A stretch of DNA of 64,000 bases from Bolinopsis microptera (lineage: Eukaryota; Ctenophora; Tentaculata; Lobata; Bolinopsidae): contig NC_087081.1 of the NCBI RefSeq assembly GCF_026151205.1, positions 15,102,340 to 15,166,339 on the forward strand, written 5' to 3'. Shown here one piece after another: positions 28,798 to 42,300 of this stretch. How positions within the stretch are numbered: the stretch's first letter is position 1; each line of letters starts with the position of its first letter. The position numbers and the translations under genes were made by a program. The notes beneath the pieces are model-generated. The model was not told the DNA's origin, did no database searches, and saw only the letters and a list, made by a program, of their open reading frames with translations.

Positions 28798-28826
28798 GAC
28801 TTCCGGTAAGTAGCGTAACGTTGCGA

Positions 28827-28845
28827 CCCCCCCCCCCCCCCCCCC
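28827..28845. repeat. Poly(C) run of 19
   Basis: Nineteen consecutive C residues follow AGTAGCGTAACGTTGCGA. Such a run in an AT-rich genome is probably an expansion within the end of a transposon. Its length in the assembly may be unreliable. Confidence 0.9.
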
Positions 28846-29090
28846 TCACTGAAAAATCGCCCCCCTGTTGGCGCCCACCTCCCTAAAATTGGACAAATTA
28901 GATGATTTTAGATGATACGCCTGTAAAATCTCTAAAAAAGTGTATTTCTAGAGCAAAACACACAGTTTTTCTAGTACCGTAGTTCACATAGCCATGTGTA
29001 TACACGTACTGCGTGACGCGCTTGTTTCACAAGTTAAATCCTTTGCCGCCTTCGGCACGGCGGTCGCGCGCTACTGCAAGCGAGAGGGCT

Positions 29091-29675
29091 CTAGCTCTGG
29101 TTAGAGCAAGTACCGTAGTTAAGTTTTACAAAATAGTCCCACATAGTAGTAAAAGTAGCCAATTCAATTTGTTGGCTCTGCAAATTAATATCTAAATCTG
29201 ATATTCTTACTATACTACCACTTTTTATCCCTCTTTCTTCTCTAAGAGCAATAATTGTTGTTCTTAATGAGTCAAATCTTATTCTTTTCCTGATAAAAGT
29301 TATAGCTTCACTGTATCTTTGACCTGATTTTCTAGACATTCTATCAGCTAACTTTTTGAAGAACGTATTTGCTTTTCTTCCCATTCCACCTGTTGTTGAT
29401 AGGACTACCGGTGTAAATGTTCCAAGTTCCAATTCGACAATCTTTTTGTTGTACGGTACATGTTTTTCTTTTGTCTCTCATGGCTAGTGTACATACTCAT
29501 TGGAGATCCAAGAGCCTTCTTGGAAGGACCTTGAGCATGAAATACTCTTACATGTCTAAAAATACCCTTTCCAATGGGTTCCATACACTCCTAGCACTAG
29601 CTCCATCTGCTTTGTTGGCCCCTTTAGGAAGTTCTCTCCCATTGACAGGGATAAAAGAAGTTTGGTGGTAACATC
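29091..29675 (-). pseudogene. Frameshifted C-terminal tail of a retroelement polyprotein
   Basis: On the minus strand, three overlapping frames give in order: DVTTKLLLSLSMGENFLK; then VFHAQGPSKKALGS and SHERQKKNMYRTTKRLSN; then GTFTPVVLSTTGGMGRKANT, RMSRKSGQRYSEAITFIRKR and FDSLRTTIIALRE. This succession (DVTTKLL..., EHGSFTPLVF.TxGGMG..., W.R.KL.F.LLR.....LRG) is the C-terminal module that I recall after the reverse transcriptase in retroelement-derived proteins of cnidarians, fish and other animals. At least two frameshifts break it, so it is a dead fragment. Confidence 0.65.
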
Positions 29676-31316
29676 TTTACAGCCAGCAGTTTTTAATGTT
29701 TTTAATTGTTTAGTACTTTTTGTTGATTTTATTGATCGCTGGATTTTTTAAATCAATGTGTGTAGTTTTTAGTCAATAAATGATTTTGATAACTGTGCAA
29801 GTGGCGATTGAAATTAAACCTTGGCCTTTCTATGTAAATTTTTAAGGGGCGGTGATACTCGAAAAATGTTTTGAATTTGTTCCAAATACAAAATCGTGAT
29901 CGACGAGTCCAACTCGGCGCGCGTTTTGGTAGGTTATAAACCTACAATGTACAAGCAAATTGATGCATGTAGATTTTTAGTTGTAAAAGGGCCCTTGAGA
30001 CATGTGAGTTTTTAAATCAAAGTCTTGCCCGCGCCGCGCAATTTTCGAAACTAGACCATTTCTGAAATGAAATATTTATATCCCATTCACAATTCATATG
30101 ATTAACTAACAACACAAAAACGTGGTCAACCGTGTCAAAGCGGCCGATCGTAAATAATGTGAGCAAATGTGTAAATATGAAAAAAGTATAACTCAATCAT
30201 CAATATAAGGCAAAACAAAATTAAAATACTTATAAGAACATTTTATATATTTATAAAAAACCAAAAATTTCGAGGGGTAAATTATTTTGAATCAATTAAA
30301 GCAAGTAAACATGATTTTCTTAATTTTTAATTTGTTTAATTGTTAATGCACCCATTCATGCTGAGTCACGCCGCGCATAAATAATATTACATTAAACTAC
30401 TAGCTTAAAACGATTGACAAAATCGAGCGCTATAACATAATCTTATTTTCCTGCAATAATATGTGTTGAGTGTCCCAAAAAGTATGTTTTAGTAAGCCAG
30501 CTAGTGATTCAAACTGATATTTGTTACATAACACTGATGTATGTGTACTGACTGGTGTCTTTCCAAGCTTTAAAAGATTATGATAGAATCCTTTTTACTA
30601 CTTCAACTCTCAATCAAGGTTTTCCTGAACATATTCGACTGAGATGACTGCAGAAGCTTTCATAAACTAATAATTCCACAAATAACCTCTGACATTCATG
30701 GCACCAGTGGAGCTCCTGCAATTTGGCAATTGCAAATTATTAAAGCCACCGCTACAGCCTTATCCACACCCGAGGAGATCCTTACGAAACCATGTGTTGA
30801 CTTGAGCTGGAGGACATACAGAAATTCTACTTAGTATTTCTTTTAGGCTTTACTAAATTGTGTATCATTATCAAGGTAGACTTTAGTACACAAACATAAG
30901 TGTGCTTATAAACAGTGTCAATAAACGTTGTACGATTTATGATTCGTTTTACGATTTACTGGAAAGGATGGAAACCCCAATACATGTAGCTGAGAGTTGA
31001 GACACCTAACAGCCGGTCGCGGTTGACCGACTAACCAAAACCACCAGACCTGATAGTTAAAAACTGTGACGAAACCCTTGAGAAGTTAAAGGCTTACAAC
31101 CATAATAGTCCATAAAAGACGTATGCAAAGATTTAAAAGGTTGTGATCCCCGTAAAAGTACACATACATTGGAGTAGTTTTTAAAACATACCAAATTGCT
31201 ATTTAATTTGATTCGATAAGGCTAATAAACCGCTTTGTTTTTAACGATATGTCATTCTTCCCAGTTTCATTCCATTCAGTGTAAGTAGTTCGAGAGTGAA
31301 GAAGTGAGTTTTTGAC
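29676..31316. other. Spacer between retroelement debris and GGACT
   Basis: AT-rich sequence without a recognisable gene on either strand. It probably includes transposon-derived sequence and the GGACT promoter. No TATA box or other clear signal was identified. Confidence 0.4.
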
Positions 31317-31772
31317 ATGTTCGTTTTTGTCTATGGAACTCTGAAAAAAGGTTTTCCTAACAGTTACTGCCTTGCTGATGTCAAGTTTGTCGGAGAGGCA
31401 CAGACTGTTGACAAGTACCCACTTATTGTTGCCTCGAGATTCAATATTCCTTTTCTTCTTGGAACAAAAGGTGTTGGAAATCGAATTATCGGAGAAGTGT
31501 ACGACGTAACAGACTGTCAGCTGAAGGTTCTAGATACTTTAGAAGGGTATCCTGGTTTTTACAATCGTATTGAAATACCTATAGAACTAGCTATTGATTC
31601 CAAAGTGATAAGCTGTTCTACGTATGTGCTGGATAGGTACAAGGATTCTCTATTGCAATGCAAAATGCTGAAAAGTTATTCTCAAGATTCAAGCAGGCAG
31701 TACATCAAACCCTGTGACAGATCTACTCAAAGTTCCGGCCACCGAGAAGATGTGATGGATTATTCAAAATGA
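31317..31772 (+). CDS. GGACT: Gamma-glutamylaminecyclotransferase-like protein
   Basis: Cytosolic enzyme of the gamma-glutamylcyclotransferase/AIG2 fold that releases 5-oxoproline from gamma-glutamyl-epsilon-lysine left by transglutaminase crosslink breakdown. Single exon, 151 residues (human GGACT has 153). The substrate-binding loop is FVYGTLKKGFPN at residues 3-14. YPLIVASRFNIPFLL follows, corresponding to human YPLVIAGEHNIPWLL. GEVYDVTDCQLKVLDTLEGY places the catalytic Glu in DTLEGYPGFYNRI. The C-terminal ~40 residues are hydrophilic and not conserved. The ATG at 31317 gives the standard family start. It is transcribed toward Dishevelled, on the same strand. Other members of the fold are less likely given the match around NIPFLL. 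Confidence 0.87.
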   Translation: MFVFVYGTLKKGFPNSYCLADVKFVGEAQTVDKYPLIVASRFNIPFLLGTKGVGNRIIGEVYDVTDCQLKVLDTLEGYPGFYNRIEIPIELAIDSKVISCSTYVLDRYKDSLLQCKMLKSYSQDSSRQYIKPCDRSTQSSGHREDVMDYSK

Positions 31773-33318
31773 TTTTTTAATTATTTTCTTTTTTGCATGA
31801 CAAAAAAAAGGAAAGTTAATGTTACAACATCTCTACTATAATTCAGAGAATTATTTCTGATGTTGTACGACCGCCCACGTGCAAATTAGATGAAAAATAG
31901 GAGTTTAGGTAACAACCAAAAGGTTCCATAGCAACGGTGTTTTAATGCACACATGCACGTGCAAAGATTGTTTAAACGTCATTTTGATCGGTTTTGTGGT
32001 AATTTCGTTGTTTTTAAAGTGTTTTATATTTAAATCGGCTGTATCTTCAGTTGAGATGGATATTTTTTGATGCGATTAAAACTTTATTTCAAAGAATAGC
32101 TTCGTCCCTGTTACCACGGGCTATCTAGTTTAGTCAATAAAATCATTCTTTTCAAAATATCTTTATGTTTGCCAGGTGACAGGTCCATTCTAGCTCATTC
32201 AAATTGATCAATTTGAGGTCTTCAGAGGTAAGTTCTTGGCCATTGTCACTCAGATTTGTACCATTTTAATTGATTACCACTTTAATTTACTAATTTAATT
32301 ATACTTTTAAGGGTGTCTAACTTTTGTTTTATTATAGTGAGACAATAACCATTACTGAAATTATCTGCGTACATTGTTTGTTAGTGATAAAATAAAAGAA
32401 AGGTGCTGTGCAAATAGCATGGCAGGTTAAAACTTAAACTTAGAGCCTGTACATTGCATTGAATTGACAATGTAGTAGTAGGCCCTATGGGAATTTTCAG
32501 ATTGATTTGATAGGGACCTCACTTACACCTATGAAGGTGTATTTTTGAGAGGCGTAGAATTCACTAAATTCGGTCATGAAATGATTAGACTGAGTTTCCC
32601 TGGTTAGAATCTCCAAATATAGGCCAAAACCCCATTTTGAGCAATTTAATTTTAATTTTGTTTAGTAGGAAGTCATAGAAATGTGAGTGAGAGATGATAC
32701 AATCCTGAAACTGATTCTCTGATCAGTTCAAAATATCTTAACTGCAATGGAGAGGAGCCCCATCTTCTATAACCCAAGATTCAAGAGCTAGTTAAGGTAT
32801 ACTTCCTCTTGAGGCCTGGCACAAACTTCATCCGAAACTGTTTCGATGGTTTCTGCTTTCTCATTGTTTCTACCACAAAAAAGAAGGATACATGAATACT
32901 CTTGATCACGTGATGTTGTTGATAACTTGACATATTCTAGAATCCTAGAAAGTGTTCAAGTTAACTTTCTAAGTTAATTCTCTAACTTTCTCTCTACCTG
33001 TGTTTGATGTTCTTGTCTGGTAATGTCATCTTTGACAAGGAACAGGCTAGATACTAATTTCTTCCCAATCAAGTTATCAAGTTTTCTGATTTTACTTATC
33101 TTTATTCTGCACAAGTCAACAATGTAACACTTGCACACAGCTACACCTAGTAGGGTGTCACATTATCAAGTCTCATCTCCTTTTAGAACCCTTTTCAAAT
33201 TTAATAGTTGCTTGTGTAGATTCATACATTATTAAACTCATCATTATTTATAACACACCCAATGTTTAGCCACAGTGATGACTCTTTCCCAAAACACTTG
33301 ATGCTTCTCAACTAAAGG
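31773..33318. other. Spacer between GGACT and Dishevelled
   Basis: No gene recognised. It should contain the 3' UTR of GGACT and the promoter and leader of Dishevelled; no polyadenylation or core-promoter signal is convincing. A non-coding first exon of Dishevelled could lie here. Confidence 0.4.
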
Positions 33319-36300
33319 ATGACAGAAACTAAGATAGTGTATCATATTGGGGATGAGGACACTCCTTACTTGGTCTGTATCCCTATACCACCTGAAGGTT
33401 TGTTAATAAATGTTTTATAACTTGGATTGTGAACAATTAGTTATTAAAAACTATGATTGTCATTTATTTCAAGGTTATCTGTATTTGTAGCGTTAAAGAA
33501 CACCAACAAATTCAATTGTATTTACCATAATATAAGCTAAGTAACTGCAAGTCGTATTTAAGTTCAAGTTTAGTATCTTCTTCCTTCAGCTTCTTTGCTG
33601 TGCTGTGCAGTATAGATCTAAGTTGGATAATGGATATAGCAGTAGAAGATTTTATTCGCGAAAATTGGTCTTAAACTGCACCGAGAATTAATGCCAAATG
33701 TTTCAGAAATAACCCTTGGAGACTTCACGAAAGAAATAGACAAGCAGACAGGCTACCGCTACTACTTCAAAACTCTCGATGAGGATCTGATTGTAAAGCA
33801 GGAGTTAAAGAACCCTGCGGCTATTCTACCTTGTTATCACAGTAGAGTTGTAGCTTGGATCACTCCTGATGTCACTACAAATGGAAAAGGTTAGAAATCT
33901 CACACTAAGTTCTCACCTTTATGTTTGTTTGCTTTGTATTGTGGGGCTCACGTGGGATTATGTGTAGGTCTTGCTGTTTTCAGGAACCTGGTTATATGGT
34001 GACAATATATTATAGTTGGAATTGAATTATTTCGTCGTTAGATGATTTAATGAATATTCTGTTGAATATGGGAAAATTCTAGCTAAATCCTTTACATTTT
34101 TATTAGTTTTCTTAAAAATGGACAATAATTAAATTTAAGAGATTTTTAACTGAATCTACTCCGTAACGGATATAGGTACATTATGTGTTAGTGTTTATAA
34201 GACAATGAAATACGACTGTTTTTTTGTTTAAGATTGTTGTTCTGTTTTCGATGTGGTATGAGATCATGTCTGTTTTTAAACACGTAAAACTGAATTGTCA
34301 CATGTCATTGCAATTAGTAGTTCTAAACATTTCACTTTATACATGTTTTATTTTCGTAATACTTAGACAGAAAATTAGTTTAATATAGCTACACGTCAGC
34401 TTCTTAATTATTTTAACTCTAACGAACTTTCCATTCAAAATAATCAAATGTTACCATTAAAGAAAAATCTTTTAAAGTACACACTCAACTCTCAAGTCCT
34501 CAAGAGTACAGCAGTGCATATTTATGGATTCTAAAGTTACTCATATGTCACTTATTGTCGTCATGCCGACTCGATCAGATCCATTTCTTACTCTTATGAG
34601 CCTGCAATTAACTTGCGTGTATTATTTGTTTCACATAGTTTACTACATTCTTCCCCTGCTCAGGATCGGGAGGTTTAGTAAACGGTTCTCCCAACACAGA
34701 CCAGCCCGTCAGATCCAACCAGTAAGTCACTTTCTACTCTCTTTTCTACTATTTTTCCAGTATACTATAGTATATTATATATAGTGAAGTATTTTATAAT
34801 CGGATATTTCTGGATGACCATCAGGATCATGATTCTCTGGAAGAAGATGCCCTGAAATTGAAGAATTAGTAGACTTTTGCCATTCATTTTCCTACCTGGG
34901 CACATTAAATTAACTTCTAGAAAGTCCCCAAAATGTGAGTAAGTGGAGTTAGCCCGGAAAATTGAGCGTAATCACATTTGTGAGAGCAACTGCTGTGGTA
35001 AATGTTATAATCCAAGTTACAGGGGATAGAGTGCTGGTTACGTATAATATTACTATAGAGCTATAGTAATAATATGTCATTATGTGTCAGTCACCTGACA
35101 ATCACGTGTAACACCCTGTTATTACATGTCAACTGTCATGTCACATTCTGTTTGACATTGAATGTAATAGGAGGGTGAACTTTTATCACAGTGGCAAGAA
35201 TAATACGGTTATAAAATCCATTAATTGTACTTCAAACCACCTTAACATTCAAATGTTTGAGGTGATCGAAGAATAACGGTAAAATATAACCCAATATTTA
35301 TTCCGCACAATTTATCTGCTGACCCCTGTCCCTGAAGCAGCTGATTTACCGGCCTCTGTTCACACAGACTCCCCACAATGTGTCAAATCAGTGCCACAGC
35401 TTGCTGCCTGGACTATTAGAATTATATTGGTATTAACTTCTACAACTCCTTAGTCTTGTTATCCCTTATATGGTCATACAATTATTGATCATATCGATAT
35501 TATTACGGACTGTATTATAATGCTTATAATCCTTGTGAACACTAACATATTTACCCATGACCCGTACAGAGCTATGTGTCGTTTACATTACACGCGAATA
35601 TTTTATATACAGTAGTTTATGCAGGTGCGCTCAGTTCGTCTATGTTACAGTTAGGTTATTTAAAACCTCCCGTTTTGTGCTTAGTTTGTTTAAGTTGTTG
35701 CACGTTAAGTACTCCAGCATTGTTTGGTTTACTTTCATGATGGCGGGTTTTAAAATATATTTAATAACAATATGTGCGTTCAATTTTGAATTGATGTTTA
35801 ACCTTTAAGATGACCTGATATTTGACTAAAATTTCGTTCATTCTCTGCTCGGTGGTACTTTTAGATTGTTGACGTGTCGAAGTTTTCAGAATTTTCCGGT
35901 AGTTGATTTTCGCGTCATCAATAACTTTCGTCCATCATCGATCCTTGAGCAATTATAATTACTTGTACGTGATCAATTAGAATTTCTGTACGTGATCAAA
36001 TAGAATTTTACCCGGGTAAGCACAGGGCTTCAATGCTCTATCTTATAGTGCAGTGGTCATCCTGACCACAGCCCCCTACGAAGAAGAAGATCAATTATAA
36101 TTACTTGAACGTGATCAATTACAATTTCTGTACATGATCAATTAGAACTACTTGTACGTGATCTAAAGTAAATTACCCTGATGACTTCAGTGATCAGCAA
36201 CACCGATAAGTTATTAGTTCTGGCCGAGTTACAACTTACAACATGCACCACTATCCATACTTAATCTAATCTGATTGGCACTAGTTGAGCTTAACCCCAC

Positions 36301-39300
36301 TAACCACTTAGATGCACCCTGAAACAGACATGAGAGATGGTATATTTAGGGGTGAGGGCATCAGACTTGAATCTCAGATTGCAACATTAATTGGCACATA
36401 CTCAAAATAACTAGGATTGCCCAGCATAAAGTTTGAAACTAAATATGACAGTGTGGTCCTAGTGAGCCTCGTTGAGGATTGAAGAGCCGAAAAGGCTGGA
36501 GGTGGCCACCTAGGTCCCTGAGCCTCTAGCCGGCTGTAAACCACATGCCTTACTGCCTCTTGTTCAGTGGTCAGGGAGGCGGGGTGGGGAAGGCGGGGTG
36601 GGGACCTGTAACAAATAATTTGGATTATAAAAATATCATAAAACACTCCCAGTCACTACTCATTAAGTTTTGGTGTTTGTGGATATAATTAAAACACCAC
36701 CCTGGTACCAACAGTCATTAGTCAATGTAACCCTCCTCGCCCTGGACACCTCATGGCTCACTTACAGCTGCGGATAAGCCCTGTCCCACCTCAAGTTAAA
36801 CACCTTCCCTGCGGTTATGATTAGTAGGAGGGGACGGTCATTGTGCCCCCTCCCCTCCTGTATTGGGTCACTATCAGCCCAGGTCTCCACGAGACCCTAG
36901 CTACTTGGTGTTAGACGTGCTAACGGGTTAACCTACTTATAACGGGCTGTATAGCAGGAATAATAATGACTAGCCGCTTAAAACGAGCAGGGAAAATAGG
37001 GTAAATATAACGGAAATCATCTGTCATTGGTATCCAGAGCTGAGTTTCAGCTGGATAAACTGAGGGTCGTTCGACTCGTAGTCGTGGAGACTATTTGTCA
37101 ACAAAAACCGGTCATCTTGCTGGCACCTTAAACACAAGTGGTCTGGAGGAGTTGTCGGTAAATTTTAACTATAGTGAGCAACTTGAATATATGATGTGTT
37201 AGGTAAATAATGTCAGTGATTTGAATAATATACTAAATGTTGAGTAGCTTGACTAAGTAGTGGGGTGTGGAAATATCATGAGTTGTGGTAGAGAGTGAAA
37301 TGAAGTGGCTTGAAACTATGCAATCGTGCGATTCTTAAGATAGATCTTATGGCAAATTTCTATTTGTGACTCTTATGAAAATTCCTTTTGAGCATACATC
37401 GGGTTGATTGATTATAATGAAAATTTCAAGAGTTTAAATTCCCAAATAGTCAGACTGAGCAGGTTGAGCTGTAGTAATACACAGTACTGAGGCGTTAAAA
37501 CATTTTCATTACTATCTTCAGTAACATCCTGAATCAGAAACTCGGTTAATATCAGTTCCTACAAAGTGTAACATTGGAAATGAAATGACACAACTAAAAA
37601 CGATATGAATATTTTTTAAAAACATAACTCTTGTGCCCCAATGCAATAGAAAACATTTAAGATAAATCCAATAATGGAATCCCAAACGGGTCCATGGCAT
37701 TGAGCCCCAATGGACGTATAGTTCTAAGTTTCTGAATATAACGGTGTTCATCCACTTCTAGAGTTCTTGGGCTACTATTACTGAGAATTGACACTTTATA
37801 AGCCTGGTTAAAATTGTCACGTTGTTTCATGTTATGAACTTCTACAAGGTGTTTACCCAAGCTGAATCCGTCGTCGTTTTCTTCAGGGACAAACGTATTG
37901 TCCGAAATGAGTTTGTAGTAATGGGCGCGATGTTCGTTTACTCGTGCCCTGAGGGGCTGCACCGTTCTTCCTACATAACACATGTTACAAAGTTGGCAAC
38001 TGAAGAGGTATACAACATTGTAGCTGACACATGTACCAGTCACTGCTTTGGCTCGCTGTCCATTGACTGTTATTGATGGATGTGGAGATATGATGTTACA
38101 GGTACCGCAGTGTCTGCCCCCACATGGTCTTGTGTGAGGTTTAATTTAATATATCATTGATAATTTTGAATAATTATTTATTCAAACATACCTCTCCAAG
38201 GTCTGGGTATAATGACGACTCCGACGCTAGTTCGATATTCAGCGACACAAGCTCCGTCATGTCCAGCGAAATAGAGTCAACTTCCGAGAGTGTTTCGGTA
38301 GTCGACAGTGACGAGGAGAGATCAAGGTAAGATATGTTAATGATATGCGAATAATATGTCTGTTTTAATCGATGAATAACCGGAATTTTAGTGGTAATTC
38401 CGTAAATTTCTTACCAAATTCCTGGGTGTAATTACCAGACTCTTATGTTGGACTGCGTGAGTCATTTTAAGAACCCGTTTGTTTCATATTTGCTTTTGTT
38501 TGTGCTCTGCATGATATTTTAAAAACATCTCCACTGGTCCGTAACAGCCGAGTCCTCTTTCTTTATATTTTTCTGGGTTCTTATTTCCCATATAAAACAT
38601 AATCTGAGTCCTTACTTAGATTAAATACTTTATTATCTTAATTTCATTGCAGCTGTGTTTTTTGGTGTCGAGCGAATCCAATTGGATACACACTTGATTA
38701 ACTTAGAAGTGCAACTGTTTGGCGACTCCGTAATCACAACTTACATTCCTTCTGCAAAATCCCCGGCTTCTGATCCAGATTCCAAATAGCACTCCGTTCC
38801 GGGATCTAATTATATTGAATAAAAATCCCGAATATAATATCACAACTCAGTATAACTTAGACCAAATATGTTTAAATTTACTAAATCAGAAAGACCACCT
38901 TTCTACCGATGATCACCCCGACTCTCCTTCAAGATCGTCATGACAACTCAAGCCCCGGCTCTGATCCCTCCATTGTATTTATAATTAAATATATGACACC
39001 CCTCACCTCCGTCCTGAGCGTAAGTTGATACCTCGTTCAACCCTGGACATTGAGCTACAACCATTATATTGCATTAGTTTGGGAATTTGATATATTTGAA
39101 AATTATTTCGGTCAGGGGCTCTTTTGCTACATTCTGTTCTGCTCTCGTCCGCTTTTTATTGTCGCAGAATGTGAGAGTTGGCGGACTGACTCTTTAGTTA
39201 GTTACTCGACTTGTTTTAAGTGCTGTTTGAATAGTTTCAGTGTGAGGTCGTGAGGGCTTCTTGTGTCAAAATGCTGTTGTCTTGAGTCTGCAGCACAAAA

Positions 39301-42300
39301 CACAGACGACTCCAGATAAATGTGTTAACAATTAAATGATATTAATTTCATCACAAGATGATATCGAGCTAAGGTAGTGTTGTGGTACCCCGTTACCTGG
39401 CACAGTCCTTCGCCCGAGCTAACTACATTTCCGCACCAAGTGTCGGGACTGGTGTCCCTCTGTCTTCAGTTTCCGTTCTTGGTCCTTTCCTGATATCAAA
39501 TTTGGTCTTGCCGTGATCTCTGCAGTCTGCGGAAATCATCTGATTTCTGCAGATGAATTGGTTTATTGTCCCATCTTGGTTAATCCGTATAAGTAACTCA
39601 CGTAAACTGTTTCCTTTACGTCCAAACATTCCAATCTTTTCTCCGGATAATTTGGGAGTTTCTAGATAATTTCTGCAGAATATAAACGATGTTAACTGAT
39701 GTCTGTTATAATAACTGCTGTTGTCACTTGGGCAGCCAGGATGACAAGTCAATGTATAACTTGATTGTTTTACAGTTAAGTAATTTCCTTTTTATAAATG
39801 GCACCTAGTTGGCGAACCCTCCCTAGCTTGCACTTGTAGAATACAATACATGCAGATGTTGGACTTTGGTTGACAAATCAGAACTATATTTCAGTGGAAA
39901 CTGGAGTTTTGTCGATACTCTTTACAAATAACAATTTATAATGATGAATCAAAAATTCAGATCAAATAGATATCAATCATCAGCGCAAGTGAAACTTTAC
40001 AGTTTTATGCTTTTACGAAAGCAATTGAAGGAGATAAATTAAGAATAAGAAATTATAGCAATTTCGGAAATTTTATGACAAAAATTCATAATCATATAAT
40101 TTTTAAGCGCATAATTTTATTTCTACTAAAATACAGTTGGAAGCTTCTAGTGAAATAGTGATTACGGTGCGTGACTAACTTTTACATGAAAGTTTCCCAA
40201 TTCTTTACATACAAAAAAGAGAGCTACTTGCTGTTTTTTACATCACGTAATATTCACTCCTGCATACTTTCACTGCTCACTTCCAGACACCCACTTTCAC
40301 TTCCTACCCCCGCCAATCATCATGTCCGTATCGGGCATGCCACCGTGACATCACTGTAACAGTAACTCTGACACTGCAATATAGGTCACGTGATCATTAC
40401 TAATTCTCCTCCACGTTTCCAACAATTTTAAGATTCCTTAAAATTTGATTATATTTTCACAAAATAAATACACCCGTACACAATGTCACACAACATATAT
40501 GGTGAACACTGAACACCTCTCGTACATTTAACAGATTCACGTTTCCTCGCTAAGCTCTCGATTCGCTTCTCTGGAACTGTATTCCCCTCAACTTCACCGC
40601 TCCCCTCTAATTCTTTTCCGTGCGGTTCACCTTCTCAAACATGCCACTCAAAATATTATTCCACAAATATGTCCCCGCACTTCGTGTCCATGATCCTGGA
40701 GTTTATTCTAACTTTCAGCCGCTTTATAATAACTAACCGCTTATTCTTTGAATAAACCTGATCACAGTATATTATATGCCACATACACCTTTGATTACAA
40801 TGCTTACTGCACATATTATTTTATATCATGTGAGTAGCGGTTAAGAATCAGGTAATATTGGGAGTGTTTGCTTTGTGGCGTGCTTGTTAAATTGGTCGGT
40901 ATATTAAATATTTACATTTTCACATCCCCCTCTCTCCCCTCCTCTCTCCTCTTTAAGTCGTCCGGTGCCACACTCTTAATCCATTAATCCTTCGTCAGCT
41001 TCCACAAGACAGAGTGTTAATTCAGCAGTGTAGAGCACTGAAAAGCTTAATTCCAAGTTTGATTTCACTCTGGGGAAACATAATTCCATTCTGATTTCGC
41101 TCTGAAAAAAAAAACATAATTTGCCTCTAATTTCACTCTGATTTGGTTGTTATATCACTAAATTTTACCGGATATTATTTGCGTTCAAGTTCTTTTTGTT
41201 TTTGTGTGTACCTCTACAGTATACACGTAATATAATCACATTCTTGTAATTCCTCTGATCAGCTCCTCTCAAATGTTTAGTGCTCGTTTTATAAATATAT
41301 TTAAGTGTTGGTGTTGTTAATTTCGTTTCTCAATTTGCTTCTGACATTGCAAAGCTGAAATGAGCGGTAAATTTGTCCCGTTTTAGCATCATGCAGCCTT
41401 TTCCTGGAGTTAATTGTAGATATCATTTGGGTAGATGACGTGTGTCACTGTGACTCAAGACATTCTGTCAGACTCTCTGCAATTCGCTTTTCTTTATTCC
41501 TGAATGTGATGTTGTTTCTATCGATACGACATTTATATTGGCTATACTTAATTTCATCATTTTATTTGATACATACAAATTTGATTCCAATTCAAATTCT
41601 AATTGCATTATAAACTAGTTACGTAGTTAGGTATTTAGCTATATATTCAACATGACACCAGCTAGGTACTTAGTTCTATTCAGTACGTTTGCCTTGCTTA
41701 TTAGATCAAAACAGTCACCGGCATTAGTTCTAAATAGTCTTTGTAGTAACTTGGTGCGTTTCTAGTTCTGCACAGCCTGTTCTAGAAACTTCGTCTTGAG
41801 ATCAGAAATTGTGTATTTTAATCGAAGAACTGTCTCAAATAGTCAGAGACGAAACGGAATCTCGTTAGCTTTTCGTGTTAAAAGCGATTTCTCAACGATT
41901 ATCACCTCTCTAGATGATTCTTAAAACATTTGGACACTATTGCATTTTTGAAAAAAATGCAATAGTGGCGTTTTCGGCCACACCCTTTTTCAGGGTTTTG
42001 CGGTCAGTCGAATTTTTGTATTTCAGCCCAGGAAGGTCTTAAAGACTATTCCGATACACCAAAATGTGCCTAATAGCCATATTTATATACAACTTATGAA
42101 GCAACATATACCTTAAAATGCTTCGTTTCGGAAATATGGCCGAAAAACGGTTTTTGGCTTGACGCAGTTCATAATTTCTGTGATTTTTGGCATTTCCGCC
42201 TAGGAAGGTCGTAGAGACTATTCTGATACACCAAAATGTGCCTAATGGCCACATTGATATACAACTTATGAAGCAACATATACCCTAAAAGGCTTATTTT

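Noticed and set aside
39423-39752. 109-codon minus-strand frame in Dishevelled intron 4
   Set aside because: TTG start, no family resemblance, no splice-site context that would join it to a gene.
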